64,000 nt of DNA from Corynebacterium sp. ACRPS (GTDB taxonomy: Bacteria > Actinomycetota > Actinomycetes > Mycobacteriales > Mycobacteriaceae). Location: positions 34,694-98,693 of the forward strand of contig NZ_JAKRMY010000012.1 of NCBI RefSeq assembly GCF_022346005.1, written 5' to 3'. The stretch's first letter is position 1; every line of letters begins with the position of its first letter. The notes beneath the pieces were generated by a model that was not told the origin of the DNA, searched no databases, and saw only the letters and a list, made by a program, of their open reading frames with translations. This document shows, in pieces, positions 34,585 to 43,511 of the stretch. Made by a program: the position numbers and the translations under genes.

Positions 34585-35892
34585 ATGACGCTTTACAATG
34601 ACACCCTCGAACTCCTCCAAGAACTCATCCGCAATGCTTGCGTGAACGACCTCACCCCGGATTCCGGCTTTGAGGTGCGCAATGCCGATACGCTAGAGAA
34701 CTTTTTTGCCGGCGAAGACGTCTCCATCGAGCGCTTTGAATCCCACCCGGGCCGCGTCTCCATCGTGGTGACCGTCCCCGGCGATCCCGCCAAGGAACCA
34801 CTCACTCTTATGGGGCATACCGATGTCGTGCCCGTCGACGAACCCAAGTGGACCAAGCCGCCCTTCGAGGCACTCATTGAAGACGGCAAGCTATACGGCC
34901 GCGGTTCCGTAGATATGCTCTTTATTACCGCCACCATGGCCGCCGTCACCCGCGAGGTAGCGCGCGCCGGCAACCCCGGCGGAACGCTTGCCTTCGTGGG
35001 CATGGCCGATGAAGAGGCCCGCGGTGGCCTGGGCGTGCGGTGGATGGCAGAAAACCACCCCGATGCCTTCTCCTGGAAGAACTGCCTCTCCGAGACCGGC
35101 GGTAGCCACCTGCCCGGCGCGGTGGGCTTCAACGTGGGAGAAAAGGGCGCTGGCCAGCGCCGCCTCCACGTCACTGGCGATGCCGGACACGGCTCGACGC
35201 CCTACGGCAAGGACTTTGCCATCGTAAAGATTGGCGAGGTCGCCCGCCGCATCGCCGAGGCCGAGCCACCCACAGCCTCCAACGAGATCTGGGAGGGCTT
35301 CGTCCGCACCTTCAAGTTCGATCCTGAGACCGAAAAAGAGCTTATCGATGGCACCGGTGACTACACCAAGTTCGGCAACCTCGATGCCTACGCCCACGCC
35401 TTTAGCCACACCACCATCGCCGAGACCGTCCTGCGTGCCGGCGGGGCCATCAATGTGCTGCCTTCCCACGCCTACCTTGAGATGGATATCCGCCCCTTCC
35501 CTGGGCAAACCCAGGAAGACTTGGACGATTTCCTCCGCAGCGCACTGGGCGATCTTGCCGATGAGGTAGAAATCGAACACCTCATTACCGAAAACGCCAC
35601 CCAGTCCTCCACCGATACCGAGCTCTGGCGCACCATTGAGGCCACCGCCAAAGAGTTCTTCCCCAATAAAGACGTCGTCCCCGTCCACGCCACCGGTGGT
35701 TCCGACCTCCGCTTCGCCCGCCGCAAGGGCGGCAATGCCTATGGCTTTGCGATGCACGCCGAGGGCCGCGATATGGCCAGCGCCAACTCGCAATTACACA
35801 GCCACGATGAGCACCTCTACCTCGAGGACCTAGATCTCACCGTGCGCGCCTACCACAGCTTGGTCAACCGCTTTTTGGGTCTGAACCAGTAG
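34585..35892 (+). CDS. M20 family metallopeptidase/dipeptidase
   Basis: 435 residues. LMGHTDVVP near 70-78 (first zinc His), GRGSVDM near 100 (bridging Asp), FVGMADEEARGG near 133-144 (catalytic and ligand Glu), a lid domain at about 180-320, and the last ligand His in NSQLHSHDEH near 405. M20 enzymes cleave dipeptides or acyl-amino acids. ATG at 34585 chosen; a TACCCT hexamer six bases upstream suggests a leaderless start. The 3' end is 16 bp from the convergent CHY gene. Confidence 0.84.
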   Translation: MTLYNDTLELLQELIRNACVNDLTPDSGFEVRNADTLENFFAGEDVSIERFESHPGRVSIVVTVPGDPAKEPLTLMGHTDVVPVDEPKWTKPPFEALIEDGKLYGRGSVDMLFITATMAAVTREVARAGNPGGTLAFVGMADEEARGGLGVRWMAENHPDAFSWKNCLSETGGSHLPGAVGFNVGEKGAGQRRLHVTGDAGHGSTPYGKDFAIVKIGEVARRIAEAEPPTASNEIWEGFVRTFKFDPETEKELIDGTGDYTKFGNLDAYAHAFSHTTIAETVLRAGGAINVLPSHAYLEMDIRPFPGQTQEDLDDFLRSALGDLADEVEIEHLITENATQSSTDTELWRTIEATAKEFFPNKDVVPVHATGGSDLRFARRKGGNAYGFAMHAEGRDMASANSQLHSHDEHLYLEDLDLTVRAYHSLVNRFLGLNQ

Positions 35893-35908
35893 CACTCTCC
35901 CCTCGCTT

Positions 35909-36214
35909 TTACGCGGTGACCTGAAAATAGATCCCGGCATGCGCACTGCAGCCGGGATTAAACATATGCCCACACTTCGGGCATGCCTCGACAGAGGAAT
36001 ACAGCCGGTAATCCATCTCGAGGCCACAGGAACCGCAGAGGGCAGCGGGGGCATCGACAAGCATGGGCCCAAACTCATGATCCGTCAGCTCCGCATGGCA
36101 CAGCGCGCACGCGAAGTACTCGCCGCAGGTCGCGCACTTATTGGCCACCACGTCGAGCGGGGAATGCCAATGCTTGCACCGGCCCTCCGCATCAATCGCG
36201 CCGCGAATCTTCAT
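35909..36214 (-). CDS. CHY zinc-finger protein
   Basis: 101 residues with nine cysteines and several histidines in the CHY pattern: CKHWHSPLD, CATCGEYFACALCH, DHEF, CGSCGLEMDY and CPKCGHMFNPGCSAH. The domain binds three zinc ions; small bacterial CHY proteins resemble yeast Hot13, which helps redox and metal handling. Its start overlaps the end of the next upstream gene by 23 bp, implying co-transcription. Confidence 0.84.
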   Translation of the reverse strand: MKIRGAIDAEGRCKHWHSPLDVVANKCATCGEYFACALCHAELTDHEFGPMLVDAPAALCGSCGLEMDYRLYSSVEACPKCGHMFNPGCSAHAGIYFQVTA

Positions 36215-37022
36215 GGTTCTGCCACTCCTTCTTCTTCGCCTCCGACTTCTTTGCATTGCGCACCGCCATCACCCCAAAGGCAATGGCAATAACTATAGGC
36301 ATCCACACCCTGCTGTAATCCATAAGGAAAACCACCCATTCCGGAGGTACAAAGTGCACCGCAAACTGCGGCGCGGGCAAGGTAATCTGCGGTGGCTCCG
36401 GCAGGTTCGGCAAATTTGGCAGCGGAAGGTAAATCTCTGGGAAATCTACATCTGGCAGCTCCCAATCCGGCAGCAAGCGCGAGAGGATGCGGCTAATAAT
36501 AGGAGCCAAAACAATCATCGCGATGGCCCACCCGGACTTCCCCAGCCCACCGAGCAGTGGATACAGCACGCGCTTGAAGGGGCTTTCTTCCATTGCCCGG
36601 CGCCGCTTTTCACCCAAGGAGCCCGGCGGCGGATCAAAGGCCACGGCCTCCTCCCCATCGCGGTAGTAGACATCCTGTATCTCCCCGAAGGGCGTGGCTT
36701 GGATATCTACATAAGGCTTAGTCAGCGGCGCACTATTCTCACTGAATGAGAGATCGTTTTCCAGATTCTTCTGCAATGAATAACGGCCGCCACGCGGCTT
36801 GTCGTGCCGGCTGCGAACCTCGCCATTGACCACGATCTGCATGCGGGGTGCAGGATTCTTGCGCCAGAGCTGGATGCGGTGGATAAAGGGGGCATCGCCA
36901 AGCACCGGCGTAAATTCCTTCGGCTCCTTGGGCCATTCGCCCTGCTCAGCGAACTCGGCATCGTAGCCGCGCTCAACCTCGAGCAGGCCAGCCTCAGGGT
37001 GGTCCAACCGCCAGATTTCCAT
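36192..37022 (-). CDS. Membrane protein with Pro-rich extracytoplasmic loop, unknown
   Basis: 276 residues. The first 160 are soluble and charged. Two membrane helices follow (about 163-183 and 238-256). The segment between them is Pro/Leu-rich with LPxL/LPxx repeats (LPLPNLPNLPEPPQITLPAP). The C-terminus is Lys-rich. No known family recognised. It overlaps its upstream partner by one base and the CHY gene by 23, forming a three-gene operon. Confidence 0.65.
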   Translation of the reverse strand: MEIWRLDHPEAGLLEVERGYDAEFAEQGEWPKEPKEFTPVLGDAPFIHRIQLWRKNPAPRMQIVVNGEVRSRHDKPRGGRYSLQKNLENDLSFSENSAPLTKPYVDIQATPFGEIQDVYYRDGEEAVAFDPPPGSLGEKRRRAMEESPFKRVLYPLLGGLGKSGWAIAMIVLAPIISRILSRLLPDWELPDVDFPEIYLPLPNLPNLPEPPQITLPAPQFAVHFVPPEWVVFLMDYSRVWMPIVIAIAFGVMAVRNAKKSEAKKKEWQNHEDSRRD

Positions 37023-37363
37023 CAGCGCTTCCTCAACTTGGCGCCCAATTTGCTAGCACCCAACGCCAAAAGGACCACTACCGGCAGGTAAATCCATGTC
37101 CCCTCGTTGAAGTACATCTCCATGGCCGCGAAATAGGCGATGCCCGCAACCCAGAAGATGGTCCATGAGTAGCGGAATGTGGCGGCATCGATAAGAGCAA
37201 TAAGCACGGTAAGCCCACCCATGATGCCGAGCAGCGTCGTTCCGGAAACCGCCTGGTAAATCGCCGGCGGGAGCACCAGGAAGTTAGCGATCATCGCCAA
37301 AGGCGCCCACCACTGCCACCACGCGCGGCCGGGTTCTTCCTGCGTTTCCTGCTCCTGGCTCAT
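37022..37363 (-). CDS. Small membrane protein, unknown
   Basis: 113 residues, about four membrane helices after a polar N-terminus (SQEQETQEEPGRAWW). First gene of the operon with the Pro-rich membrane protein, overlapping it by one base (ATG/stop). No family recognised. Confidence 0.6.
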   Translation of the reverse strand: MSQEQETQEEPGRAWWQWWAPLAMIANFLVLPPAIYQAVSGTTLLGIMGGLTVLIALIDAATFRYSWTIFWVAGIAYFAAMEMYFNEGTWIYLPVVVLLALGASKLGAKLRKR

Positions 37364-37477
37364 ACCCTCCTCAAGCTAGCACATAATTTTGTTTTTTGAG
37401 CCGGTTATCCTGACGGAAGAATATGCATTCCTACCTGCGAAAACGCGTTAAAACAGGCGAATGTCCGGCGGGTGTTC

Positions 37478-37483
37478 TATAGT
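37478..37483 (+). promoter_or_regulatory. -10 element of the HNH gene
   Basis: TATAGT, 47 bp before the ATG. Just downstream (37489-37504) lies TCGTACACACGTTCAC, a weak LexA-like site that I do not call. Confidence 0.4.
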
Positions 37484-37529
37484 GTTTTTCGTACACACGT
37501 TCACAACACAAATTTAGGTTTTAAGCGCC

Positions 37530-38726
37530 ATGGAAGATCCATACTTTTCCACGACCAACACCAAAGACCCCACTACACGCTTAGCTTTTGAGATGCGAAA
37601 ATCTGAATACGAGTTCTGGACTGAACAGATCCCCGATCTCGATTCTGATTTCGAATTAGTCACCCAATCCCTTTACCGCACCACCGGAGTTAATCAGGGG
37701 CGAATCGGCCATATTCTGATGGCCCTGTATCGCCTAGAAGAGCTCCCGCAGCTGAAAGAGCTGCAGCACCAGCTTTACCACTTAGATTTAGACCGCCTCA
37801 TTGCCATCAATAAATCCCTTAACCGCCTGGGCAACCCGGCCCCGGAGGTAGTCGCGCGCATCGATGAGCAGCTCACCGCCTACCTCACCCCCACCCGCGC
37901 CAACCAGGCCATGCGGACGCAAGCGCAGATTAAAAGGAAGATCAACGAGCTCATCAACCTCGAAGATGACACCCTTGCGGTCAAGAAGGGGCCGACCCAG
38001 CCGCGCTACACCATGGAGAATTGGGGAAACAATACCGCAGCAATGACGCTGAGCGCGGATCCCTCGGTGATGGCGTGCGTAGATAAGTGCATCAAGGAGA
38101 CTGCGCTCAAGCTGGATTGCTCGCTTGCCGATGCCGCCATTTCCCTCCTCACCGGCAATACCGAAGCACCCCAGGTCATCCTGAATGCCTACAAGGCAAC
38201 CGATGTCCCCAACTCCCCCGCATTCATTGAATCCGTTGGGTGGCTCGACCCGGCGCGCTCCAACGCCCTGCCCTACTCCAAGATCCGGGAACTGAACCCG
38301 GATAAAGAGGTAAAGGGATATGTCACCCCGCCGGATATGGCAGCCTACCTCGAAGGATTCGACGGCACCTGCCGCTACCCTGGCTGCAACCGCCCTGCCA
38401 CGGTGTGCCAGAAGGATCACCGCATCAACCACGCGGATGGCGGGCCGACGACTCCCGCAAACCTTGCGTGCCTGTGCCAACACCACCACAACATAAAGAC
38501 CGATGGCCGGGCCTTTTACGTCATGGATCCGCACACCCGGGACATTATTTGGTTCTTCGAGGACGGCACCTGGACCGTCACCGAGCCCTCCGGCCCGCTG
38601 GCGGAAAAGAATAAGAATTGGGTGCAGACTTTTGCACAAACCATGACCGCCCACCGCGCACGGGCCTACGAAGAGGCCCACGAAGCACAGGAAAAAGAAA
38701 AAACCATCCCAAGGAAGGAGGATTAA
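37530..38726 (+). CDS. HNH endonuclease domain protein (DUF222-like)
   Basis: 398 residues. The N-terminal 230 residues are helical, as in the DUF222/13E12-type actinobacterial family. The HNH nuclease is at about 278-325: CRYPGCNRPATVCQKDHRINHADGG (Cys pair plus the DH of motif I), then NLACLCQHHHNIKT with the second Cys and final His. Such proteins occur in many copies in actinobacteria; their targets are unknown. Charged C-terminal tail ends in EKEKTIPRKED. Confidence 0.82.
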   Translation: MEDPYFSTTNTKDPTTRLAFEMRKSEYEFWTEQIPDLDSDFELVTQSLYRTTGVNQGRIGHILMALYRLEELPQLKELQHQLYHLDLDRLIAINKSLNRLGNPAPEVVARIDEQLTAYLTPTRANQAMRTQAQIKRKINELINLEDDTLAVKKGPTQPRYTMENWGNNTAAMTLSADPSVMACVDKCIKETALKLDCSLADAAISLLTGNTEAPQVILNAYKATDVPNSPAFIESVGWLDPARSNALPYSKIRELNPDKEVKGYVTPPDMAAYLEGFDGTCRYPGCNRPATVCQKDHRINHADGGPTTPANLACLCQHHHNIKTDGRAFYVMDPHTRDIIWFFEDGTWTVTEPSGPLAEKNKNWVQTFAQTMTAHRARAYEEAHEAQEKEKTIPRKED

Positions 38727-38741
38727 AAACGCCCACTGCCA

Positions 38742-38747
38742 TACATT
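38742..38747 (+). promoter_or_regulatory. -10 of the LURP-one-like gene, leaderless
   Basis: TACATT ends seven bases before the ATG at 38755. Confidence 0.4.
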
Positions 38748-38754
38748 GGTTGGC

Positions 38755-39336
38755 ATGATGCAAAAATTATTCACGCTCGACGAGCTGATCATTTCCCAGA
38801 CCAAGTCCCTCCTCAAGGATCGATTCATGATTTCTGATGTCAACGGGACCCCAGTGGGCACCATCGTGCAATCCACCAGCCTTAAGGAGATGGTGTTTAA
38901 ACCCTCCCGTAGCTTGGAGGTCGCACTCACGGATGCCGAAGGCAACCCCCAACAAACAGTCATGACGATCTCGGATCCGCCGAATTTTTTGCGGGATACC
39001 TACGAGGTACACCTACCGGGAATTGAACAGCCCATGGCCGTTATCACCAAGCGCTTCTCCATGTTCAAAACCAAGATGGAATTAACAATGGGGGGCTTTG
39101 CCGACGTCGAAGTGCACGGCGATTTCTGGGATTGGAACCTCACCATCACCTCCCAGGATCGCCAGCTTGCCGATGTCTCCAATAAATGGACCGGCATGGG
39201 CAACTACTTCATGGGTAAAAACACGTATCTCCTGCGGATCGCGCCAGGCCTCAACGAGCAACAGCACGCCGCCATCATCGGCGCCGTAATGAGCATGGAC
39301 ATGCTGCGCACGAAGAAAAAGAAAAACAGCAACTAG
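38755..39336 (+). CDS. LURP-one-related/phospholipid scramblase-like protein
   Basis: 193 residues. The tubby-like fold is suggested by KSLLKDRFMISDVNG near the start, FSMFKTKMEL in the middle and the WDWNLTITSQDRQLADVSNKW segment near 125-145. Bacterial LURP-one-related proteins have no proven role; eukaryotic relatives bind membranes. The C-terminus is very basic (RTKKKKNSN). ATG at 38755 fits the leaderless promoter; a TTG upstream is less likely. Confidence 0.72.
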   Translation: MMQKLFTLDELIISQTKSLLKDRFMISDVNGTPVGTIVQSTSLKEMVFKPSRSLEVALTDAEGNPQQTVMTISDPPNFLRDTYEVHLPGIEQPMAVITKRFSMFKTKMELTMGGFADVEVHGDFWDWNLTITSQDRQLADVSNKWTGMGNYFMGKNTYLLRIAPGLNEQQHAAIIGAVMSMDMLRTKKKKNSN

Positions 39337-39351
39337 GTGCGCGCATGGAAA

Positions 39352-39603
39352 TCATTGCAAACGGTGTTTCAGGACTGGCCCTACTGTAAGCACCGAGGTT
39401 CCAATTCCGGATACGGCAAGTGCCGCTGCCGGGCCGATGGCACTTACGATAGGCGCCCCGATAATGTATCCGATAAGCATCGCAGAGCTATTTATCGATC
39501 CCATCGTAGAAAGGGCTTTGGGCTTCACCCCATCAGGTACGGTTCCCACCACGATGATTCGCAGTGCGGCCACCTGAATGGCATTGCATACTCCGCCAAG
39601 GAA
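39352..39603 (-). pseudogene. C-terminal fragment of an MFS transporter, cut by the IS3 element
   Basis: Only about 84 residues of the last helices remain (FLGGVCNAIQVAALRIIVVG...; GYIIGAPIVSAIG), with a PDGVKPKALSTMGSINS loop typical of MFS drug exporters. The reading frame enters the IS3 end at 39604, so the N-terminal part is lost or lies elsewhere. Confidence 0.72.
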
Positions 39604-39625
39604 TGAAGTGCCCCGAGTTTTGTTC

Positions 39626-40546
39626 CTAGGCATTTGCCTTGATTTCTATTATTGCCTGTGGCGGGTTCTGCTTCCAAAACTCGGTTTCCACCTCGGCTGG
39701 GGTTCGGTATCCCAAGCTTTGGTGGAGCCTTACCTCGTTCCACCATGACACCCACTCAAACGTCGCAATTTCTACCTCGATAACATCATTCCACCTGCGA
39801 GTATGGATCAGCTCGTTTTTGTAGGAACCATTAACGTTTTCCGCCAGAGCATTGTCATAGGAGTCGCCAACAGTTCCGGTGGAAGCGGCAATCCCGTGCT
39901 GGGCAAGACGCTCGTTGTAGACAACGCTGACATACTGCGAGCCGTGATCCGAATGATGAATGAGACCTGTTGTTTCCTCAGCAGACGCGATCGCCTGGTT
40001 GAGAGCTTGCAGCGGCAACGCTTCGGTGCGCATGGAATCTGATAACGCCCACCCAACGATCCGTCGGGAGTAAACATCGGTGACAAACGCGGCATACACA
40101 AAGCCTTTCTTCGTGCGCACGTAGGTAATATCAGCCACCCACAGCTTGTTCGGGCCTTCGGCTTTGAATTCTCGCTCCACCAAGTCCGGGCGCAAATCCG
40201 GCCTTTGAGGTGTGCGAGTGGTCATAGGCGAGCGGCCTTTGCCTTTGCCTGATACACCGGCTAGACGCATCAGCCGCGCGGTTTGTTCACGACCGATATC
40301 GATTCCGTCACGATGAAGAGCATGCCACATTTTCCGCACACCGTAGATGCCGTAATTATCCCGATGGATAGCACTAATGCGTTCAACCAGCACAGCATCA
40401 CGAAGGCCGCGAGCACTTACCCCACGGGCCTTGGACTGACGATACCCACGCGAGGTGATGAACCCACCAGCGCGGTTTTTCTTCAACGTCTTACAGATGA
40501 ACTCGACAGAGAAACGATTCCGGTATTCATCGATGAACCGGATCAT
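39626..40546 (-). CDS. IS3 transposase OrfB, DDE catalytic subunit
   Basis: 306 residues. HTH_21-like N-terminus with NYGIYGVRKMWHALHRDG near 65-82, then the rve integrase core: Asp in LWVADITYV near 137, Asp in HHSDHGSQY near 200, Glu in DNALAENVNGSYKNEL near 235 (DDE triad). The ATG overlaps the orfA stop (ATGA), so it is made by coupling or by frameshifting into an OrfAB fusion. The gene is intact. Confidence 0.88.
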   Translation of the reverse strand: MIRFIDEYRNRFSVEFICKTLKKNRAGGFITSRGYRQSKARGVSARGLRDAVLVERISAIHRDNYGIYGVRKMWHALHRDGIDIGREQTARLMRLAGVSGKGKGRSPMTTRTPQRPDLRPDLVEREFKAEGPNKLWVADITYVRTKKGFVYAAFVTDVYSRRIVGWALSDSMRTEALPLQALNQAIASAEETTGLIHHSDHGSQYVSVVYNERLAQHGIAASTGTVGDSYDNALAENVNGSYKNELIHTRRWNDVIEVEIATFEWVSWWNEVRLHQSLGYRTPAEVETEFWKQNPPQAIIEIKANA

Positions 40547-40860
40547 TTCCGACGTTTTGGGTCGAGTTCCGACGCGAAAAAAGCTGAGGCAGCCTTCAGC
40601 AGCTCATTAGTGTCGCGTAGCTGGTGATTTTCACGGCGCAGCCTCGCGTTTTCGGCGGCCAAATCTTCACACACAGGTTCTGGGATGTTTCCCGAACGGC
40701 GGGCCTGCTGGGTCCATTGACGAGCCGTGTGCCATGAAACCCCCAACTTTGGAGCTACTGCCTGGCACGCGGGGTGCATCGACATATTTTCCGCCACGAT
40801 GCGATCTTCCACGAGACGGACCACACGATCCTTTGCATCCTGGTCAAATTTTCTCGGCAC
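40543..40860 (-). CDS. IS3 transposase OrfA
   Basis: 105 residues. Helix-turn-helix HPACQAVAPKLGVSWHTARQWTQQAR near 28-53 followed by a leucine-zipper-like helix (LAAENARLRRENHQLRDTNELLKAA), the standard OrfA layout for binding the inverted repeats and dimerising. Intact, unlike the second copy. Confidence 0.87.
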   Translation of the reverse strand: MPRKFDQDAKDRVVRLVEDRIVAENMSMHPACQAVAPKLGVSWHTARQWTQQARRSGNIPEPVCEDLAAENARLRRENHQLRDTNELLKAASAFFASELDPKRRK

Positions 40861-40910
40861 GTTCCAGATTTTCCCATCTACTCAAACGGAACAAAACCTG
40901 GGACACTTCA

Positions 40911-40978
40911 CACCAACGCCGTGTCCACTACTCGGGGGACACCCCCGCCCACCTCGGCACTCAACCCTGCTGTGGGGG
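40911..40978. other. Left edge of the copper island
   Basis: 68 bp between the IS3 end and the multicopper oxidase stop. AACCC-N7-GGGTT (about 40962-40980) may be a weak terminator of the oxidase operon. Confidence 0.35.
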
Positions 40979-42460
40979 TTACTCGTAGCGAAGCGAGCTG
41001 AACATCCCGGTTTCCAGGTGATAGGCGTTATGGCAGTGAAATGCCCACTCACCGGGGTTGTCAGCGATCAGGTCGGCGATCATGGTTTCACCGTGGCGGA
41101 GAAGGACGGTGTCCTTGCGTAGCCCGCCGCTGCCGGGCAGCGCCCACGTGTGGCCGTGGATGTGCATGGGATGGGGCATCATGGTTCTGTTGCGCATGAC
41201 CATCCGCAGGCGCTGGCCCTCCTGCACGGTCGCGGAGGAGGATTGGCCGTCGGTGAGAATGCTCCATTCATACGGCATCATCTGCCCGCCCAGGTCGATA
41301 CTGACTTCTCGGTCTGGTGTGTCCTCGGGCAGGAGTGCACGGTCTGCTGGCTTCAGGGAGGACAGAAGCAGTCCGGTGGACGACAACTCGGGGAAGTCGA
41401 CATCGGGGTGGGGGGCCTGGCCGCCGGCGGTGCGGATGACGGCGAAGGCGCGGTCGTCCTTACCCACCGCCAAAGCCGTGAGCGGGAAGATGCCGTCGCC
41501 GAGGATGACCTCGACGTCGACACGCTCGCCCATCGACAGGTAGATCGATTCGGTCTCCCGAGGCTGGACGGGGAAGCCGTCGGTGTGGGTGACGGTCATG
41601 CGGTGACCACCGAGGGCCACCTTGAAGATGGTGTCACCGCCGGAGTTGATAAACCGCAGGCGGGCCTTGTCGCCCGGGCGAGCCTCGAAGGTCCGGTGAG
41701 CACGGGGGATACGTCCGTTGATGAGGTAGTGCGGATACATCACATCGCCAGCATCCCCGCCCAGTACCCGGTCCGGGGTGCCGTGCATCATCTGGCCGTG
41801 ACCTCCCATTCCCTTCTTCCCGTTATGGTCGCCTGAACCCATTCCGGTGAGCTTGTCGAGCTCATCGTCGGGAGTGCCCTGAATGCCATCGACCCAGTCG
41901 TCGAGCACGATGGTCCACTCGACGTCCTGGTCCTCAGCGTCTTGCGGGTCACGGACGATCAGTGGGGCGTGGAGGCCGCGATCAAGCTGCAGGCCGGAGT
42001 GGGAATGGTAGAAGTAGGTGCCACTGTGGGGGACTTCAAAAACATAGGAGAAAGACTCGCCAGGTTCAATGGGGTCCTGGGTCATGCCGGGCACACCGTC
42101 GGCTGCGTTGTGGAGTGCGATACCATGCCAGTGGATGGAGGTGCTCTCAGGAAGTTCATTGGTGATATCGACCTGGAGGACGTCGCCGGCGGTGGCCTCA
42201 ATGGCCGCATCCCCGGTGTCAGAGACGTACCCCCACGTCTTGGCTTCGATGCCGCCGATATCCAGAGAGAGGGGCCGGGCGGTCAGTGTCCGGCGCACCG
42301 TCGGCTCACCGAGCGCAGTGGGGGTGGGAGTGGGGCGAAGAGAGGAACCTGGTGCCGAGGCAGCGGGTCCAGGGTCGCTGGTGCAGGCGGCCACGGCCCC
42401 GGTGCCGGCGAGGACGAGCCCGCCGAGCAGAAACTGTCGTCGGGAAAATCCGTTCATCAT
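40979..42460 (-). CDS. copO: Multicopper oxidase, Tat-exported lipoprotein
   Basis: 493 residues. Tat signal SRRQFLLGG near 5-13 and lipobox AVAAC (Cys about 26) predict an extracytoplasmic lipoprotein. Three cupredoxin domains carry the copper ligands: SIHWHGIALHN, YFYHSHSGLQ, HPMHIHGHTW and FHCHNAYHLETGM (type 1 and trinuclear sites). A Met/His/Gly-rich stretch near 215-225 (MGSGDHNGKKGMGGHGQMMHG) may bind extra Cu(I), as in CueO. It oxidises Cu(I). Arrangement with cueP and copRS matches the copper cluster of C. glutamicum. Confidence 0.88.
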   Translation of the reverse strand: MMNGFSRRQFLLGGLVLAGTGAVAACTSDPGPAASAPGSSLRPTPTPTALGEPTVRRTLTARPLSLDIGGIEAKTWGYVSDTGDAAIEATAGDVLQVDITNELPESTSIHWHGIALHNAADGVPGMTQDPIEPGESFSYVFEVPHSGTYFYHSHSGLQLDRGLHAPLIVRDPQDAEDQDVEWTIVLDDWVDGIQGTPDDELDKLTGMGSGDHNGKKGMGGHGQMMHGTPDRVLGGDAGDVMYPHYLINGRIPRAHRTFEARPGDKARLRFINSGGDTIFKVALGGHRMTVTHTDGFPVQPRETESIYLSMGERVDVEVILGDGIFPLTALAVGKDDRAFAVIRTAGGQAPHPDVDFPELSSTGLLLSSLKPADRALLPEDTPDREVSIDLGGQMMPYEWSILTDGQSSSATVQEGQRLRMVMRNRTMMPHPMHIHGHTWALPGSGGLRKDTVLLRHGETMIADLIADNPGEWAFHCHNAYHLETGMFSSLRYE

Positions 42461-42531
42461 GATTTAACCTTCCTTGGTGTTAGATTTCAGTGACACGGGA
42501 GACAGGCGCAGGTGAGGACCCTGCTGAGCCA

Positions 42532-43107
42532 TCACGTCAGGTGCAGGTCTGTGACACAGGTGACACCATCGTCGGCGGTGGAAAACTCCGCGGTGCCGGT
42601 ACGCCCCTGGTAGCTGACCTCAATCAGGCCGGTGGCATCATCGGGAAGCCAGAAGCCAATAAACCCGTTGTCGAAGGTGGTTGTCGCCTCGTCCACCAGC
42701 ACCTCACCGGTCGCCTCATCGGTGATCGTGATCTGGATATCCTCATTGTCGAGTTCCCCCAGGCAGGTCGTGAGGCTGTGGTAGAAGCAGTCGTGGGTGG
42801 AGGTGAGATAGGGCGCGATCGAGACATACGTCTGATTGTCGGGAAGATCGACCACGACTTCCTGGTCATCGCTCGAGAGCAGCAGTTCATCGGCACGCAC
42901 TGAAGCGATCAGATCCGTGGGACGCTCAGTGACCTTCTGCCGGTCGAGGTGATCAATGATCTCCACCGCGTCCATGGCGGCCAGGCCATGGGTAGTCAGG
43001 AATGTATCCCGGGACACCGTCCCGTCGGCGGTGGGTTCCGGGTCGGCGGCCGAACACCCCGTGAGGGCGAGGGCAAGGGCGGCGGCTGCGATCGCTGCTC
43101 GTTTCAC
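42532..43107 (-). CDS. cueP: CueP-like copper-binding lipoprotein
   Basis: 191 residues. Lipobox LTGCSA (Cys about 18) after a hydrophobic signal. HDCFYHSLTTCLGEL near 106-120 is the CueP hallmark with two cysteines and a His, and a third Cys lies near the C-terminus (DGVTCVTDL). CueP of Salmonella holds periplasmic copper. GTG start at 43107 with AAGGAG eight bases upstream. It precedes copO by 71 bp on the same strand. Confidence 0.83.
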   Translation of the reverse strand: MKRAAIAAAALALALTGCSAADPEPTADGTVSRDTFLTTHGLAAMDAVEIIDHLDRQKVTERPTDLIASVRADELLLSSDDQEVVVDLPDNQTYVSIAPYLTSTHDCFYHSLTTCLGELDNEDIQITITDEATGEVLVDEATTTFDNGFIGFWLPDDATGLIEVSYQGRTGTAEFSTADDGVTCVTDLHLT

Positions 43108-43511
43108 GTCAATCTCCTTGGATCGTGGTAAGACCGTGAGAAGACACCGCCTCAAGGTCGATGTCATACCTTTATCTAGCACGGGTGCCTGACGGACTAG
43201 AAATCAAAAGCCCTGCTCACAGCCTTATAACAGGGCGAAAAGGGGGTGGATTCGGTGGGCTGGGTCACCACCGGGACACCACCCCACAGCCGTGGGCGAT
43301 GTCCTTCTACCCGCCCCGGGTATGCGGTGCAGGCAGTGAAATCCCTGGTGGCGCCTGCTGAACCGACCAGGGGAGGCGATGCCGCCGGCCCGGGGTGGGG
43401 CACAAGGGTGACGGCAGTCGAAGGGTGATGTTTGAAGATTTGATGAAGATTGCCCCGCCGGGCACTGAGCGAGGGTGGTATTCCCCCCTGACCGGAGCAA
43501 TACTGGGGCCT
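43108..43511. promoter_or_regulatory. Divergent copper promoter region
   Basis: 404 bp between cueP and copR, G+C-rich, no credible gene. It holds the CopR box at 43433-43452 and a small hairpin GCCCTG-N15-CAGGGC (43210-43236). A TATGAC hexamer on the minus strand near 43160 could serve cueP. Confidence 0.6.
43433..43452 (+). promoter_or_regulatory. CopR box, 9-bp tandem repeat
   Basis: TGAAGATTT-GA-TGAAGATTG. It differs by one base from the TGAAGATTT-N2-TGAAGATTT motif described for CopR of C. glutamicum. It lies 60 bp before the copR ATG. Confidence 0.8.

Larger units (their letters stand above)
39604..40910 (-). mobile_element. Complete IS3-family insertion sequence
   Basis: 1307 bp with 23-bp terminal inverted repeats (39604-39626 and 40888-40910), TGAAGTG..CCC..GTTTTGTTCC, three mismatches. 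It encodes orfA and orfB on the minus strand. The 3-bp flanks (GAA and CAC) do not match, so there is no target duplication; the ends have probably been reshuffled by recombination with the second copy at 60823-61639. Confidence 0.85.

Noticed and set aside
37489..37504. LexA-like site before the HNH gene
   Set aside because: TCGTACACACGTTCAC misses four informative positions of the corynebacterial SOS box, including outer bases.
39604..40910. Target-site duplication of the IS3 element
   Set aside because: Flanking triplets GAA and CAC differ; no longer match exists.
43225..43500. ORFs in the copR-cueP intergenic region
   Set aside because: Pro/Arg-rich frames on both strands without start signals; the region holds regulatory sites instead.
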